Source of the DNA: Symsagittifera roscoffensis | Taxonomy: Eukaryota > Xenacoelomorpha > Acoela > Convolutidae | Assembly: GCF_963678635.1 (NCBI RefSeq) | Contig: NC_087067.1 | Location: 37,024,686 to 37,088,685 of the forward strand | Reading direction: 5' to 3' | Length of the DNA stretch: 64,000 bases | Shown here: positions 11,886 to 23,800 of the stretch, piece by piece | Layout of the letters: each line of letters begins with the position of its first letter | Numbering within the stretch: position 1 is the first letter of the stretch | Position numbers and translations under genes: made by a program | The notes under the pieces: generated by a model | Database searches by the model: none | What the model saw: the letters and a program-made list of their open reading frames with translations, nothing else | What the model was told of the DNA's origin: nothing

Positions 11886-14800
11886 GTAGAATATTACACT
11901 TTGACTGAAACTCTTTTCTCACCCTTTTATATATCTGTTCAATTCACGACGCATCAAAGTAGTATCACGCTACAAGTTTTTGCATTTCATATCTGCCGTT
12001 GCTAATGTTAAAGCATGAATAGAAAAACTTTTAAATTCAAGCAGCCGTAAATTCACCCTCGCCGCTTATAACTTTTCGTCGTGATGTCAGTCTATTCTTA
12101 AGTCGCGCCATCGGTCTTTCCCTAAGTGGCGCCGTCTGTGTTTTCTTAAGTCACACCGTCGTCTTTTCATGAGTCGCGCCACTTCAGTTTTTTCTTAAGT
12201 CGCGCCGCTTAGGTCGCGCCGTCGGTATTATCTCAAGTCGTGGCGTCAGTCTTTTCTTAAGTCGCGGCATCAGTTTTTTCGGAAGTCTTGCCGTGAGTCT
12301 TTTCTTAGGTTGCGCCTTCGGACTTTTCGTAACTTGCGGCTTCAGTCTTTTCGTAAGTTGCGCCGCTTAAGTCTTCTCTTAAGTCGCGCCTCTTAAACTT
12401 TTTCTTAAGTCGCGCCGTCGGTCTTTTCATAAGTCGCGGTGTCAGTTTTTCTTACGTCGCGTCGCTTAAGTCTTTTCTTAAGTCGAGCCGTCGGTCTTAT
12501 CTTAAGCCGCGCCTCAGAACTCTTTTCTTAAGTCACGCCGTCGGTATTTTTGTAACTCGTGGAATCAATCTTTTAGTAAGTCGCGCTGCTTAAGTATTTT
12601 CTTAAGTCACGCTGTCAGTCTTTCCCTAAGTGGCGCCGTCTGAGTTTTCTTAAGTCAAACCGTCGGTCTTTTCTTAAGCTGCGCGACTTAAGAAAATACT
12701 GGCGGCGCGACTTAGAAAATATTTGACGGCGCGGCTTAAAAAAGTCTGAAGCCGCGACTTAAGAAAAGACTTAAGCGGTGCGTCTTAAGAAAAGACTCAA
12801 GCGGCGCGGCTTGAAAAAACACCGACGACGCGACTTACGAAAAGGCCGAAGGCGCGACTCAATATAAGACTTAATGAAAAGAGCGACGCCGCGACGTAAG
12901 AAAAGACCGACGGCGTGACATAAGAAAAGACTGACGGCGCGACTTAAGAAAGGACTTAAGCTACGCGACTTAATAAATGACTAATGAGCGACTTGAGAAA
13001 AGACTGACAGCGTAACTTATGAAAAAAAAACTGATGCCGCGACCTAAGAAAAGTCTGACGGCACGACTTAAGAAAAGACCGACGGCGCGACTTAAGAAAA
13101 GACCGTGGTCGCGACTTAAGAAAACACAGACAGCGCGACTTAGGAAAAGACCCATGGCGCGACTTAAGAAAAGACTGACGGCGCGACTTAGGAAAAGACT
13201 TGAGCTGCGCGACCTACGAAAAGACTGACGCCGCGACTTACAAAAAGGCCGAAGGCGCGACCAATTATAAGACTTAACGAGAAGAGCGACGCCGCGACTT
13301 AAGAAAAGACTGACGGCGTGACATAAGAAAAGACTGAAGGCGCCACTTAAGAAAGGACTTACGGCGCGACTTAAGAAAAGACTGACGGCGTAATTTAGCT
13401 CGCGGCGCGACTGCAAAACCCAGAGTGAAAACAGTATGCGACGCGTTGAACAAAGTTTTTTCTTAAGTCGCGGAACTCGAACCGGTTCACTGAAAGTAGC
13501 TAAGTGGGCTAAAATAATCAAATTTTGAAAATGAACTCAAAATTTTTTTGGTTTTTTTAGATTGAGACAGTTTTAAAGAGCCTTGCCATTGACGTATGGC
13601 TGGCTGACTTTTCGTTCAGTTTTTTTTAAAGTTGAATATAGCCGAAATTGGAGCACTAAATAGTTTTTCTTCTTATTCTCCAGCACGAGTGTAATATAAT
13701 GATGAAGAATGCTCTGGACGTGATCTTCGGGGGTCTGTCGTACTGGAGTGTGGGGTTCGCCCTCTCCTTCGGCCACAGCTGGCACGGAATAGTCGGCTAC
13801 TCGGACTTCTTCACCACTGTGAGCGAGGAGAGTGAGATGGGCACCACTTATGCTCAGTATTTCTACCAACTCGCTCTCTGCACGACGTCAACTACAGTCG
13901 GTCAGCAAAAAACCAAAACTGTCTTAAGACCTGATTTTAGCCTAAGTCAACGCGTCCGCAATTATTTTTTGCACTTTAAATTCGGCTGGATGTCAAATTA
14001 GCTACATAAATTTCATATCCTGAAGAGAATATTTATATAGCTGACAAAGCCTTGAAATATTGAGTTTCGGTCGCGATAGTCTGGAAATAAGTCGCGATAA
14101 ACTGCAAATAGGTCACATGGGTTTGTACACTATAAGTCGAGACAGTCTTGGCTGAGATAGCGGACTTAGAACTGTGATCCCAAAATAGTCCAATATGAGC
14201 AATATTTGGGGTTAAAATCTACTTGTTTTTGTGGACTCAATGATTAAGTTTTAGATACAATGATTTTTTGAGCTATACAATGATTAAGCTTTGCATTTAG
14301 AAAAAAATCGATAAAAAGAAAGAAGCGTCGGTGATATTTAAGAGTCTTGGAAAACTTCGGATACTTAACCAGACGCGGATTTAGGATTTTCTCGAGGGGA
14401 AGGGGCGGATTTTCAAAAAAAAAAATTGAAAATTTTGTCGACCTTGTTTGTTTTAGGTCGACCAAATAGATTTTCTGAGGTCTCCCCAACCTCTATAAAG
14501 ACTGCTATTTGACCAAATTTTCTGCGCCGCTGGCAAATTTTTGAAAAAAGGCCAAAAAAAGTTGTTTATAGCCAATTTTTAGAAAATTTCGACCAAACAA
14601 TCGCGTTTTATGGCCGCGCACTCCCCCCTCGAAATTAGTATAGAGTGGAGCCGAAGGCGCCCGTAGAACATTTTTTTGGGTCCGTCACCAATTATGGATA
14701 TCTCAAAATAGTACAAAAGGGGACCCTTTGGGTCGGCAGGGGGTCGAATCCCTGAAGAAAAGAAGGGTCCGCCCTCACCCCCCGTTTAATTAATAGAAGA

Positions 14801-17800
14801 TAGTAAAATCCAACTTCTTTCCAGAAAAACAAACGAAATTATTTACTCGCTTACATCATTTGAAACAAATTGTTGGGTTCTTGTTGATCAGGTCTTGCGA
14901 CCTTTTCTAATCCCCTTAAAAAGAGCAAAAACTACATGACATAAAAACGAATTGTCAACTTAATTGTCAAATTTAATGATGTGATGAGTGTTAAGTGAGT
15001 GGGCCCCTGGCGGAGAGGTTCAGTTTCGCCTGCTACATGATCTTCTCCATCTTCAACACCCTCATCTACTGTGTCCCAGTCCACTGGCTCTGGAGTCCAG
15101 AGGGGTGGCTCAACAAACTAGGCGCCATCGACATCGGAGGAAGGCAAGCAACTCAATTAACATGTGTTTTTGATTAAACTATTTTTAATTGGGTAACAAT
15201 TTATTGTTTAATTTACTTAACAATCTCTCCCTTTTCTTGAAATGAGTAAGACCGCCAGCGGATTTACGGGGGGGGGGGGGGGCGTGGGGTGGACGCCTTT
15301 TTCCTCAGGAATTTGACCCCCTGCCGACCCAAAGGGTCCCCCTTTGTACTATTTTGAGATATCCAATTTTAGGCGCCTTTCAAATATTGCCAAGAAACGC
15401 TTTTTTTGGCCTCCTTTTCAAAATTATGCCTGCGGCGCAGAAAATTTTATCAGAATTGGGTCTTTATAGTGATTTAGGAGAGCTCCGAAAATCAATTTGG
15501 TCGGCCAAAAAATCCACCCCTCCCTCGAGAAAATCTTAGATCCGCTCCTGGGTGAGATTGTTAAGTTGATCCTTCAATGATAAAAAGAAGAAACAATGAC
15601 GAATATCAAACTCGCCATTAGTAGCCTAGTCGCATTTTTGAAGTTTTGCAATTTAAAGAGAGTTGCAATTTAACTCCGAGAAATTGTAAAGAATCATTAG
15701 ATTATAACCATATTCAACATACCGTCCGTCAGTTGTATGACATTTAATCTGTAGCTTATTTACTGAAGTCAGACTATTGAATTTTTCATGGAAGTCTAAA
15801 AAGTGAGTTATATCCTTTTGGGTATACTCATAGAATAATTTCAGATAAGGTATACACCGTCTGCTCGTCACGCTATTTTATTTTCGGCCGGATAGATTCG
15901 TGCAACTTCTTAGTCTAATATTAATCTTAATCTTACTCATATATCTCCTAGTCTCAATAGATCTAGTGTACACCGGTTTATGCGAGTTAGTTCCAGAATG
16001 AGAACAACTGTATTCTAAATTTAATTCAAATTGTTCTGGTGTTGAAACTACAAGTAGTTACAACATTTACAAATAAGTGGGTTAGTAGTTTGATGGATTA
16101 TGATTGGTTTGTTTTCAATATTTTATTGAGAGAAAATATCAGAATAATATCCAATAATAAATTCTAGTTTAGATCTGGTTCCACCCACCCGGGGTTTGAA
16201 ATGTATTAGTTTTTCAGTGTTCTATTGTAGTTGAGGATGGATGATGGTGTCTTTCCTTAGAGCTTGCGAACATATTCTTTTTTCTGGTTTGGAAGAAGAG
16301 TTGTTATCACGTTTCAGGAGATCAAGTTATGATTTCTGATCGGTTGTGATGAGTGTTGATTTGGTTGTTTTAGAGAATAGCGATGGTCCGATCACGTTCG
16401 GGATTGGCATGTAGTTTGACTTTGGATGCAGTGCCTGGTGACTTGGATCTGTACGCATACTTGAACATCGAGATGGCCATTGTTCTGTTGCAATGGGTTT
16501 CCTTTGCTGCGATGCCAAGTCGTACTTTTAAACCGTTGAGTGTAGTGACTGCAGGCAGCATGTCAGGTGGGTCTTGCCATTCCGTAGTTGGAGTGTGATT
16601 GGGTTGTCAAGTTCGTGGCTGCTCGTTTTTGGGCTGTATGTTATCTATATACTACATTGTATTATTTACATATATAAGTTTTTGTAAATCTTATTTTTTT
16701 GTCATGATCTTGTAATAATTTTCATCGCAAAAGCGTTGTTGCTTAGTTCGGTTAATTTTAAGAATTACCCACACTTGAGTAACTCCCGTCAAAAATAGAG
16801 TCGTGGAGGTCACATAGCGTGGATGTAGCACGGTGGGTGAGGCCGGCTATAGAGCATGCCCAGGACATCCTCTTCTGGTGGGTTAGGCCAGGAGTGAGGG
16901 TATAATTTCATGCTCTCTTTTTGGAGGGTCCTGTTTTAGTTCAACCTTTCGTGCTATTTTTTATCACCGGTGTTTTCTTTAGTTGTCTTAGTTACGTCTT
17001 TTTCTAAAAAATCAAATTGTTAAATTGTTTGTTTTGGGTTTGTCTTTCGACTTTTTGGTGTTTTGTTCTTTTGTGTTCAGACTTAAAAGTAGTCTTCAGA
17101 AGAATAATTTATCCAGTTCTAAGCTGGTGTTAATACAGTTTGGGTACCGTGGGTTTTCTTTTTTTAGTCATGCTGTTAGGTTGTGGTGTTTAGTAAGCTT
17201 GCGTTGGTTAGTTTGGATTATTATATAATTCCTTTCCAATCGGGTTAAAAGAAAGTTTGAAACGTGTTAAAACTTGTTAGAGTTGTTATCAGTTAAAGTT
17301 AAAACTTGAATTCATTAATTTGAACAATTCTTCGTGAATGAGCTGTGCGATTAGTGATAGAATTGTGGGCGAGTGAAAATTTAAACTAAAAAGAAGCGTC
17401 TTTGAAAAGTTTAGTACTGCTTTAAATTTTATAGGCAACAATTATTAATTTTACTGCTTGATTTGGGGGGTTGAAATTACAATTATCAATTTATTTTCAT
17501 TGTAAAATGTTTACTGCATAGGGAAAAAGAGGTTATATATCAATTTATTGCTTTTTAAGGGGAAAATTTTACTGCTTCATTTGTTAAAATTGGTTAATAC
17601 AAATTTTTGATTATAGGAAAAAGTTGTCTGTTTTTGATTTCGTTTATCTTTTTTGTAGATAATTAATGATCGTATCGATGAAGACTATAGAAAAAAAAAT
17701 TAATAAAGAATGGTTAGTTTTTGTTCGAACTTTTTAGTAATTTGTTTATTTCATATTACCTATTCGTTTGTGAAGAATCCTTGGGGAAAAACGTAGTGGA

Positions 17801-20800
17801 TGATCTCTGATGATGTTAAAAATTTAGCTATCAAACGAATGATATTTTTACTTTGAAGAAGTGGCCAAAGCAATTCGAGTGCTTTAATGATGTTGTGCTC
17901 TTCAGTGCTAGGTGAGAGTTCGTAGGGTGTATTTTGAACGAGGTTATAAAGTTTATGATTATATCTGGTGTTATGGATGAATTCTAGGATTGGGATTTCA
18001 ACGGGCTGTAGGAATTCGTTTGGAACGATTATTGGGCGGGCTTCGTAAATGCGGAGGATGCCTTGTAGGTTAGTATCTTTCATACAATAAGTGAAGTTAA
18101 GAAAAAATGGTGAGGTGTATTTGGAGTTAATGTATTGATATCTGTGGTGTATTTGTCGTGCTGGTGTATTATGAGTGTAATGATGTTGGATGAACTTAAA
18201 ATAAATATAAGTGTGTGTTTGTTTCGCTCGTAACATGACGTCGTGTGAACAGTGCAAATCAAGTTCTTTGGGTGTGAGGAAATGAAAGGTTAGTGAAAAA
18301 TGGTTAAATTTGTTAAATCATGAATCATAAGCTTGAATATCACAAAGTGCATTTGAAATGAGGTGGTCGTATTTCTTACCTAAAGTGTTGAGGGTGAGAA
18401 CGTTTTGTGTTGTAATGAAGAACTTTTCTGTTAGTTTTGGGTTAGCAAACTGATCGCCGTTTAGAAAGATGTCTTCGTTAGGTCTTATGATGTTATGATC
18501 GTAGTGGTCGATAGAATATTCGTTAGTTCTGGGTGCGGTGAATCTGATTAGTGATTGTTTATATCCCGTCTGTGTAAATTGTTTTGGCGTGAGTGCTGTT
18601 GTTAAAAGATAGAGTTGAGTGCTGCATTGTTCGTTGTCATGGGGGGTGTTATATAGTGGTAGTGATATTGGATTAGTAAAGTGATATAATGATGTTCATG
18701 AGAGTGTAGGGTATAATACGTGCTCATTTACATAATTAGGGTTTTCGTCATTAGGGTCTGAATGAAAGTATGTGTATTGAGGGAAAAGGGTAAACATATT
18801 TGGAGAAAACCTTAGTGTTAGTGTGAAGTGGATGATTAAAAAATGTTGTGGCTGTTCCTGGGTTAGAGGGAAATGGAGTATTAGGGAGTTTTCTTTTAAA
18901 AGTTCGGTAGGCTCGGTTTGTATTGGAGGATGGAGTTGATGAGGAAGTTGTGTTTTGCGAAGGGAAGTAATTTGAAGAGGGAGTTGGGGTTGATGAGTTG
19001 GATGTTATTATAGATTGTGAGAGTTGGTGAATGGTTAGTGTTTGAGGGTACTGTAATTGTCGTTGAAGTGTGATGAAATTATCAAGCTCTTGAGATATTT
19101 GGGTAATTAGAGAGCTGTTTTTGTCGGAATGTTCACTGGTCAAGGGGGAAAATGTGGGTGTTACATTGGAAATAAAAGAAGGAAAGGAAGGGGGTTCAAA
19201 TTTAATTTGGGAGTGGAGAGGTTGAAAGGGAGGCTGGGAAAATGTAGATGGGCTGGGTTTGGAGTTGTCAAATTCGTTGGGGGTCTCGAGATCAGAGTTA
19301 TTAAATTGGGAAATAGTGTTATATACAGTGGTGTTTGAATTAGTATCTGAATCCATGCTGGATGAAGTGTTATCATGAGGTGATTGAGGTGGAGGTAAAG
19401 CAAAAAGTGAGATGATGGGGAGGTTGCTTTGAAGGTTGGCTGGGTAGGAAATTGAGCGATGGAGTTTCATTTGGTAGTCTACGAATTTCATTGCATAAAA
19501 CACTTTGATGTTGTTTGTTTCTTTCAGAATCAAACATTTTTGAAAATTCTTCTGTGAATCTTTTCCAATCTTTTTTTTCTATAGGTAAAACTGAAAACCA
19601 TTTTTGGGTTGCGCCGTCAAGTGTGGTTTGGATTAAGGCTGTGCATCTCTGTATCCAATTTTGGTGGTGTTTACTGGTTCAGGTCCTATATTTAAATTTA
19701 AATTTGCTGTGACTGCATTTAGGTAATCTTCTACAGAGTATTCATAGTCTGTGCCTGTTAATAATATTAGTGGCTTTTTCGATGATATTGATGATCCACC
19801 CATTAGGTATGGATTTTTAGTCATTTGCAGTGATTCTGCGGCATTTGGCATTTGAGAAAAGTTTGTAAGTTGATTTTTTGTTATTTCATGTTGTTGTAAA
19901 TAATATGACAGTGGGATTTCGTTATGCGTTTGAGTTGGTTGGTCAGGTTGTGTATTACCTGGGTTTTGTTGTTGAAAATTATTGTTGTAAGATGTTGGAT
20001 TATTTCTAGGTTATCGTACTTGTTCATCTCGTGTGTATGGTTCAAAAATCTCTGGTTGGTCAATATTGTAAGAACGAGGTCTTTGACTTGAATAAAATCG
20101 TTGATGATTTTGATTATAGTATTCTTCACCATCTGATGGAAAATAATTTTTTGTACAATAAAGAGCTTATATTCTGGTATGGTATCTATTTGTATTATTT
20201 TTATTTTGTTGAAAAAATGGGTAATTTTCAATTTGCTTTTGTGAGGATCGTGGTTGATCGTTTAAATTTACTGAATTTGAAGTCGGTTGTGGTATATTTT
20301 GACTTTGTGAGTATGAGTAGTTCTGAGTATTCATATAAGAAGGTTTTGTTGTTTTTGATGTATTTACATAGTTCTAACTATGTTCTGCGAAATTATTTCT
20401 ATGTAATGTTTTTTGTTTAAATGGTGGTTTTTTTACTGGTGGAAACGTTGGGTAATCGATTTGTAAAGATTTTTGAGCAACAGAGGGTTTTACTGTGGAT
20501 TGTATAATTGTTTGTTGTAGCGTTGGGTTTTTTAGTTTTGCAGTTGTAAAATTGGGTTGAATAGGTGAAATGCTTCGTTGTGCTTCTGTTGTTGTTATTG
20601 TTTCAACTATTTCTTCATTTACGAGATGTGATGGAGTTTGTACATCTTGTTGTGTAAGATTTCTTGTTCCATTTAAGTTGTCTTGATTTATAAATTTAAA
20701 CTATTATTTCCTGTTCTTTCAGAGAAGAATGAATTATAGTTCAAAGGTGTTGCGTCAATTGTAAGTGGGTATACTCTAACATTATCTTTGTGAACAGAAA

Positions 20801-23800
20801 TTGTGCTAGTTGCTTGTTTTGATATATCTGTTGGTATATTAATAAATGATTCATGAGACCATTCAGGGTCCCAAACATAATCTGATTGTTCTGCTAATAC
20901 GGTTTCGTCATCAGTGTTTTGTGGTCCAAAACTTTTTCTTGCTTGTGCAATAAGATCAATTTATGAATAAAATAATCAATTATGAACCATGCTAAGTTTT
21001 TTGGATATCGTATTTAACATGTTGTGTTATGTCATTACTAGTTAGATTTTCACGGATTGCATTTAAAAATTTTGAAAATATATGTATTTCTTGTCGTACC
21101 GTTGTATGTCGAGATGTTTGAGTTGGTGAATTGCTTTGAGGTTCTTTAAATTCTAATAATATAGATATATAGCTATAGATAAGTGAGAACACATCGTTTG
21201 TGATTATTGAGTTTGCTCTTCGTGAGTTTTGATGTTGTATACTTTTGATGTATTGTGTAAAAACTTTTGAAAATTCAAAATCTACGTCACCAGTTTGAAT
21301 GAGATATTTGTCATGAAATGCGTTTGGTGATATGATTTCTTTTAGGTAGATTCCATATTGTGATGTGAGACTACATATACTCCTTTCTCCTTTTTCGAAT
21401 TAATTTGCGATTAATTTTTGGCAAAATTGTACCTGTCCTCGAGCTTCTAGACTTTCTCTAGAAGTACCTGTCCTCGAGCTCCTAGACTTTCTCCTTTTTC
21501 GAATAAATTTGCGAATAATTTTTTGGCAAAATTGTACCTGTCCTCGAGCTTCAGTTAATGAGAGTACTGAATCTTCTGAGTTATCTTCGTTTCGAAACAT
21601 TTTTGTGTTGTGTCACTGTTAGTGTGTAATTTTCAATGTGTCTTATTGGTTGATTCTAATTGTACAAACGTATTGGTTTGTTTGTGTAACATTTGTTGAT
21701 TCTACGTTTTCCTTTTATTGATGCTGGGGACGTGCTTTCTGAGTCAGTAAAATGTATTTGATCGTCAATTTGATGGTTTTTATTCATTAAGTTTATTGGA
21801 GTTTTTGTAATGCGCTTGTTTCTGATTCTGAGACTGCGTATCTTTGTTTTGAAAATCGTTTCCTAATAATTTGATTTTGTTTGTTATTAATTTTCTTTCT
21901 CAGTGTTTGTCTTTTTGTTCCTATGTATCCTATGGTTTGTCTGTGTGTTGTGATTACGAGGTCGTATTTTTTGTCGTTAATTAAACAGTTGTGTAGTTTA
22001 ATTGTTTGTTTGTTTCCTAAATTGTCTCTTGACATAAGGTTTAGGATGACGGATGCAATATTGGGGTTAGTAATTTCTAATGTCTTAAACTGTTAGTTTC
22101 TTACGAGTTTTTGTGGTTAGCTTAACTTGGGCCGTTTTTGTTGGGTTGGAGAGAAAAGCGTATATCGATTCGTGAGAATGATTTTTACTTTCTCACGAAT
22201 AATTCTATGTTAAGATAGACTTACCTATTCTTATTTAGGGGTTGTGATTTGTGATCAAGGGTTGGAGATTAGTAAATCGATCCACAAGGTTCAGGTATAA
22301 CTAGAACGCAAGTTGTTCGTTAGATACTATTTTATGACTTACTAAGTTTAAGTGTTTAAGCCTGGGTCATCTAAAAGGAGGGAATCAAGTGAAGGATGAG
22401 TAATTGAAGTTCTTCACTGTTTGTCCTAATTAGAATGGTTAGCTGTTTAAAAAATTTCTGTTGATTCTGGGTCTTTGATAAGGGTTGGGTAGTGAATCGA
22501 CGTTTGAGGTCGTTAGACACTAATTAATGTGGGAGGGGAGAACAAAATTGTTCTATTTGATCTAAAAATAAGCCTTGATGATCAGAAACTTAGATATAGT
22601 TAATTTTAATTTAAAGATCCAAGGGAAGCCTTGATGATCTGTTATTTTGAATGAAATTAATTTAAGTGAAAACAAGGATAAGCCTTGATAGTTTATCGAT
22701 AAGACATTAGGTTAAAAAGGTTAAGTTTCAGTTTTGATGATTGTTAGTTTTTGAGATTTGCTGTTATGTTTTAAGTGATGAAGCTGGGATGAAGAGTTGA
22801 TTTATATATACTAACAATCTATGATTTATACTAACTAATTTTTGTATTTTTATATTCAATAGTTTTTTTTTCAAGATGTTATTTAAAATACAGCTGATAT
22901 AAGGAAAACTACTAGTGTTGTTTTTATTGGTCGTTATTGTATAATTATTAGGTTTAGCGCCATGAAAGGTTATTGAAGATGATTCTTCAAAACTTTATAT
23001 CAGTAAATGAAAATTTAAATTTACTGCTGGAAGTATTCTAATATTAAAAGTTTGATCTGCTTTTTGTCGTACGATCATGAAATCGATTGGTAGATTTCTT
23101 CCTAGTCGTATGTCGTCTCTTGTTGGAGGTCTTCTTCCAAGACCGGGTAGTTCTCGTATTGTTCGGAATCTTGGATCTGATCTATTGAGTCGTAGAGACA
23201 TATCTCCTAAATTTTTGTCATATAAGATTTTTGAAATGTTGTATTTGTCTAATTCTTATCTAATTTTTTCTTCTAAATCTAGGTTAGTTAAGGTCTGTTC
23301 GAGACTTTTGGTCGCACCAGATGAGCTATATTTTTTTGGGTATACTCATAGAGTAATTTCAGATAAGGTACACCGTCTGCTCGTCACGCTATCTTATTTT
23401 CGGCCGGATAGATTCGTGCAACTTCTTAGTCTAATACCAATCTTAATCTTACTCATATATCTCCTAGTCTCAATAGATCTAGTATACACCGGTTTATTAG
23501 AGTTAGTTCCAGAATGAGAACAACTGTATTCTAAGTTTAATTCAAATTGTTCTGGTGTTGAAACTACAAGTAGTTACAACACTTACAAATAAGTGGGTTG
23601 TTAGTTTGATAGAGTATGATTGGTTAGAATTCAATGTTTTATAGAGATAAATTATCAGAATAATATCCAAAAATAAATTCTAGTTTAGATCTGGTTCCAA
23701 AAGGAAGCCATTGGGAGATAAATCATTCAAAAAAAAAAGGAAATGTCGACCCCTTTTTTATTTTTGATATGACTCACGCAATTCAAGCGCAGATCTAAAA

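Larger units (their letters stand above)
15819..23699 (-). mobile_element. internally deleted relative of element 1 (element 2), antisense in AMT intron
   Basis: Two LTRs (15819-16183 and 23337-23699) in the same orientation flank, reading on the - strand, a leader, a decayed gag (about 21600-19460) and directly the accessory ORF (about 19460-17757). No protease, RT, integrase or env is found, so about 7 kb of element sequence is missing. The LTRs are roughly 94% identical by eye, so the insertion is older than the giant element. No clean target duplication could be read. Confidence 0.85.

Noticed and set aside
12970-13521. 183-codon ORF (- strand) with FLSRAVSL repeats and its + strand counterpart
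   Set aside because: By-product of the CTTAAGTCGCGCC minisatellite; no start context or homology.
20031-20420. 129-codon + strand ORF in the AMT intron
   Set aside because: Shadow of the decayed gag on the - strand.
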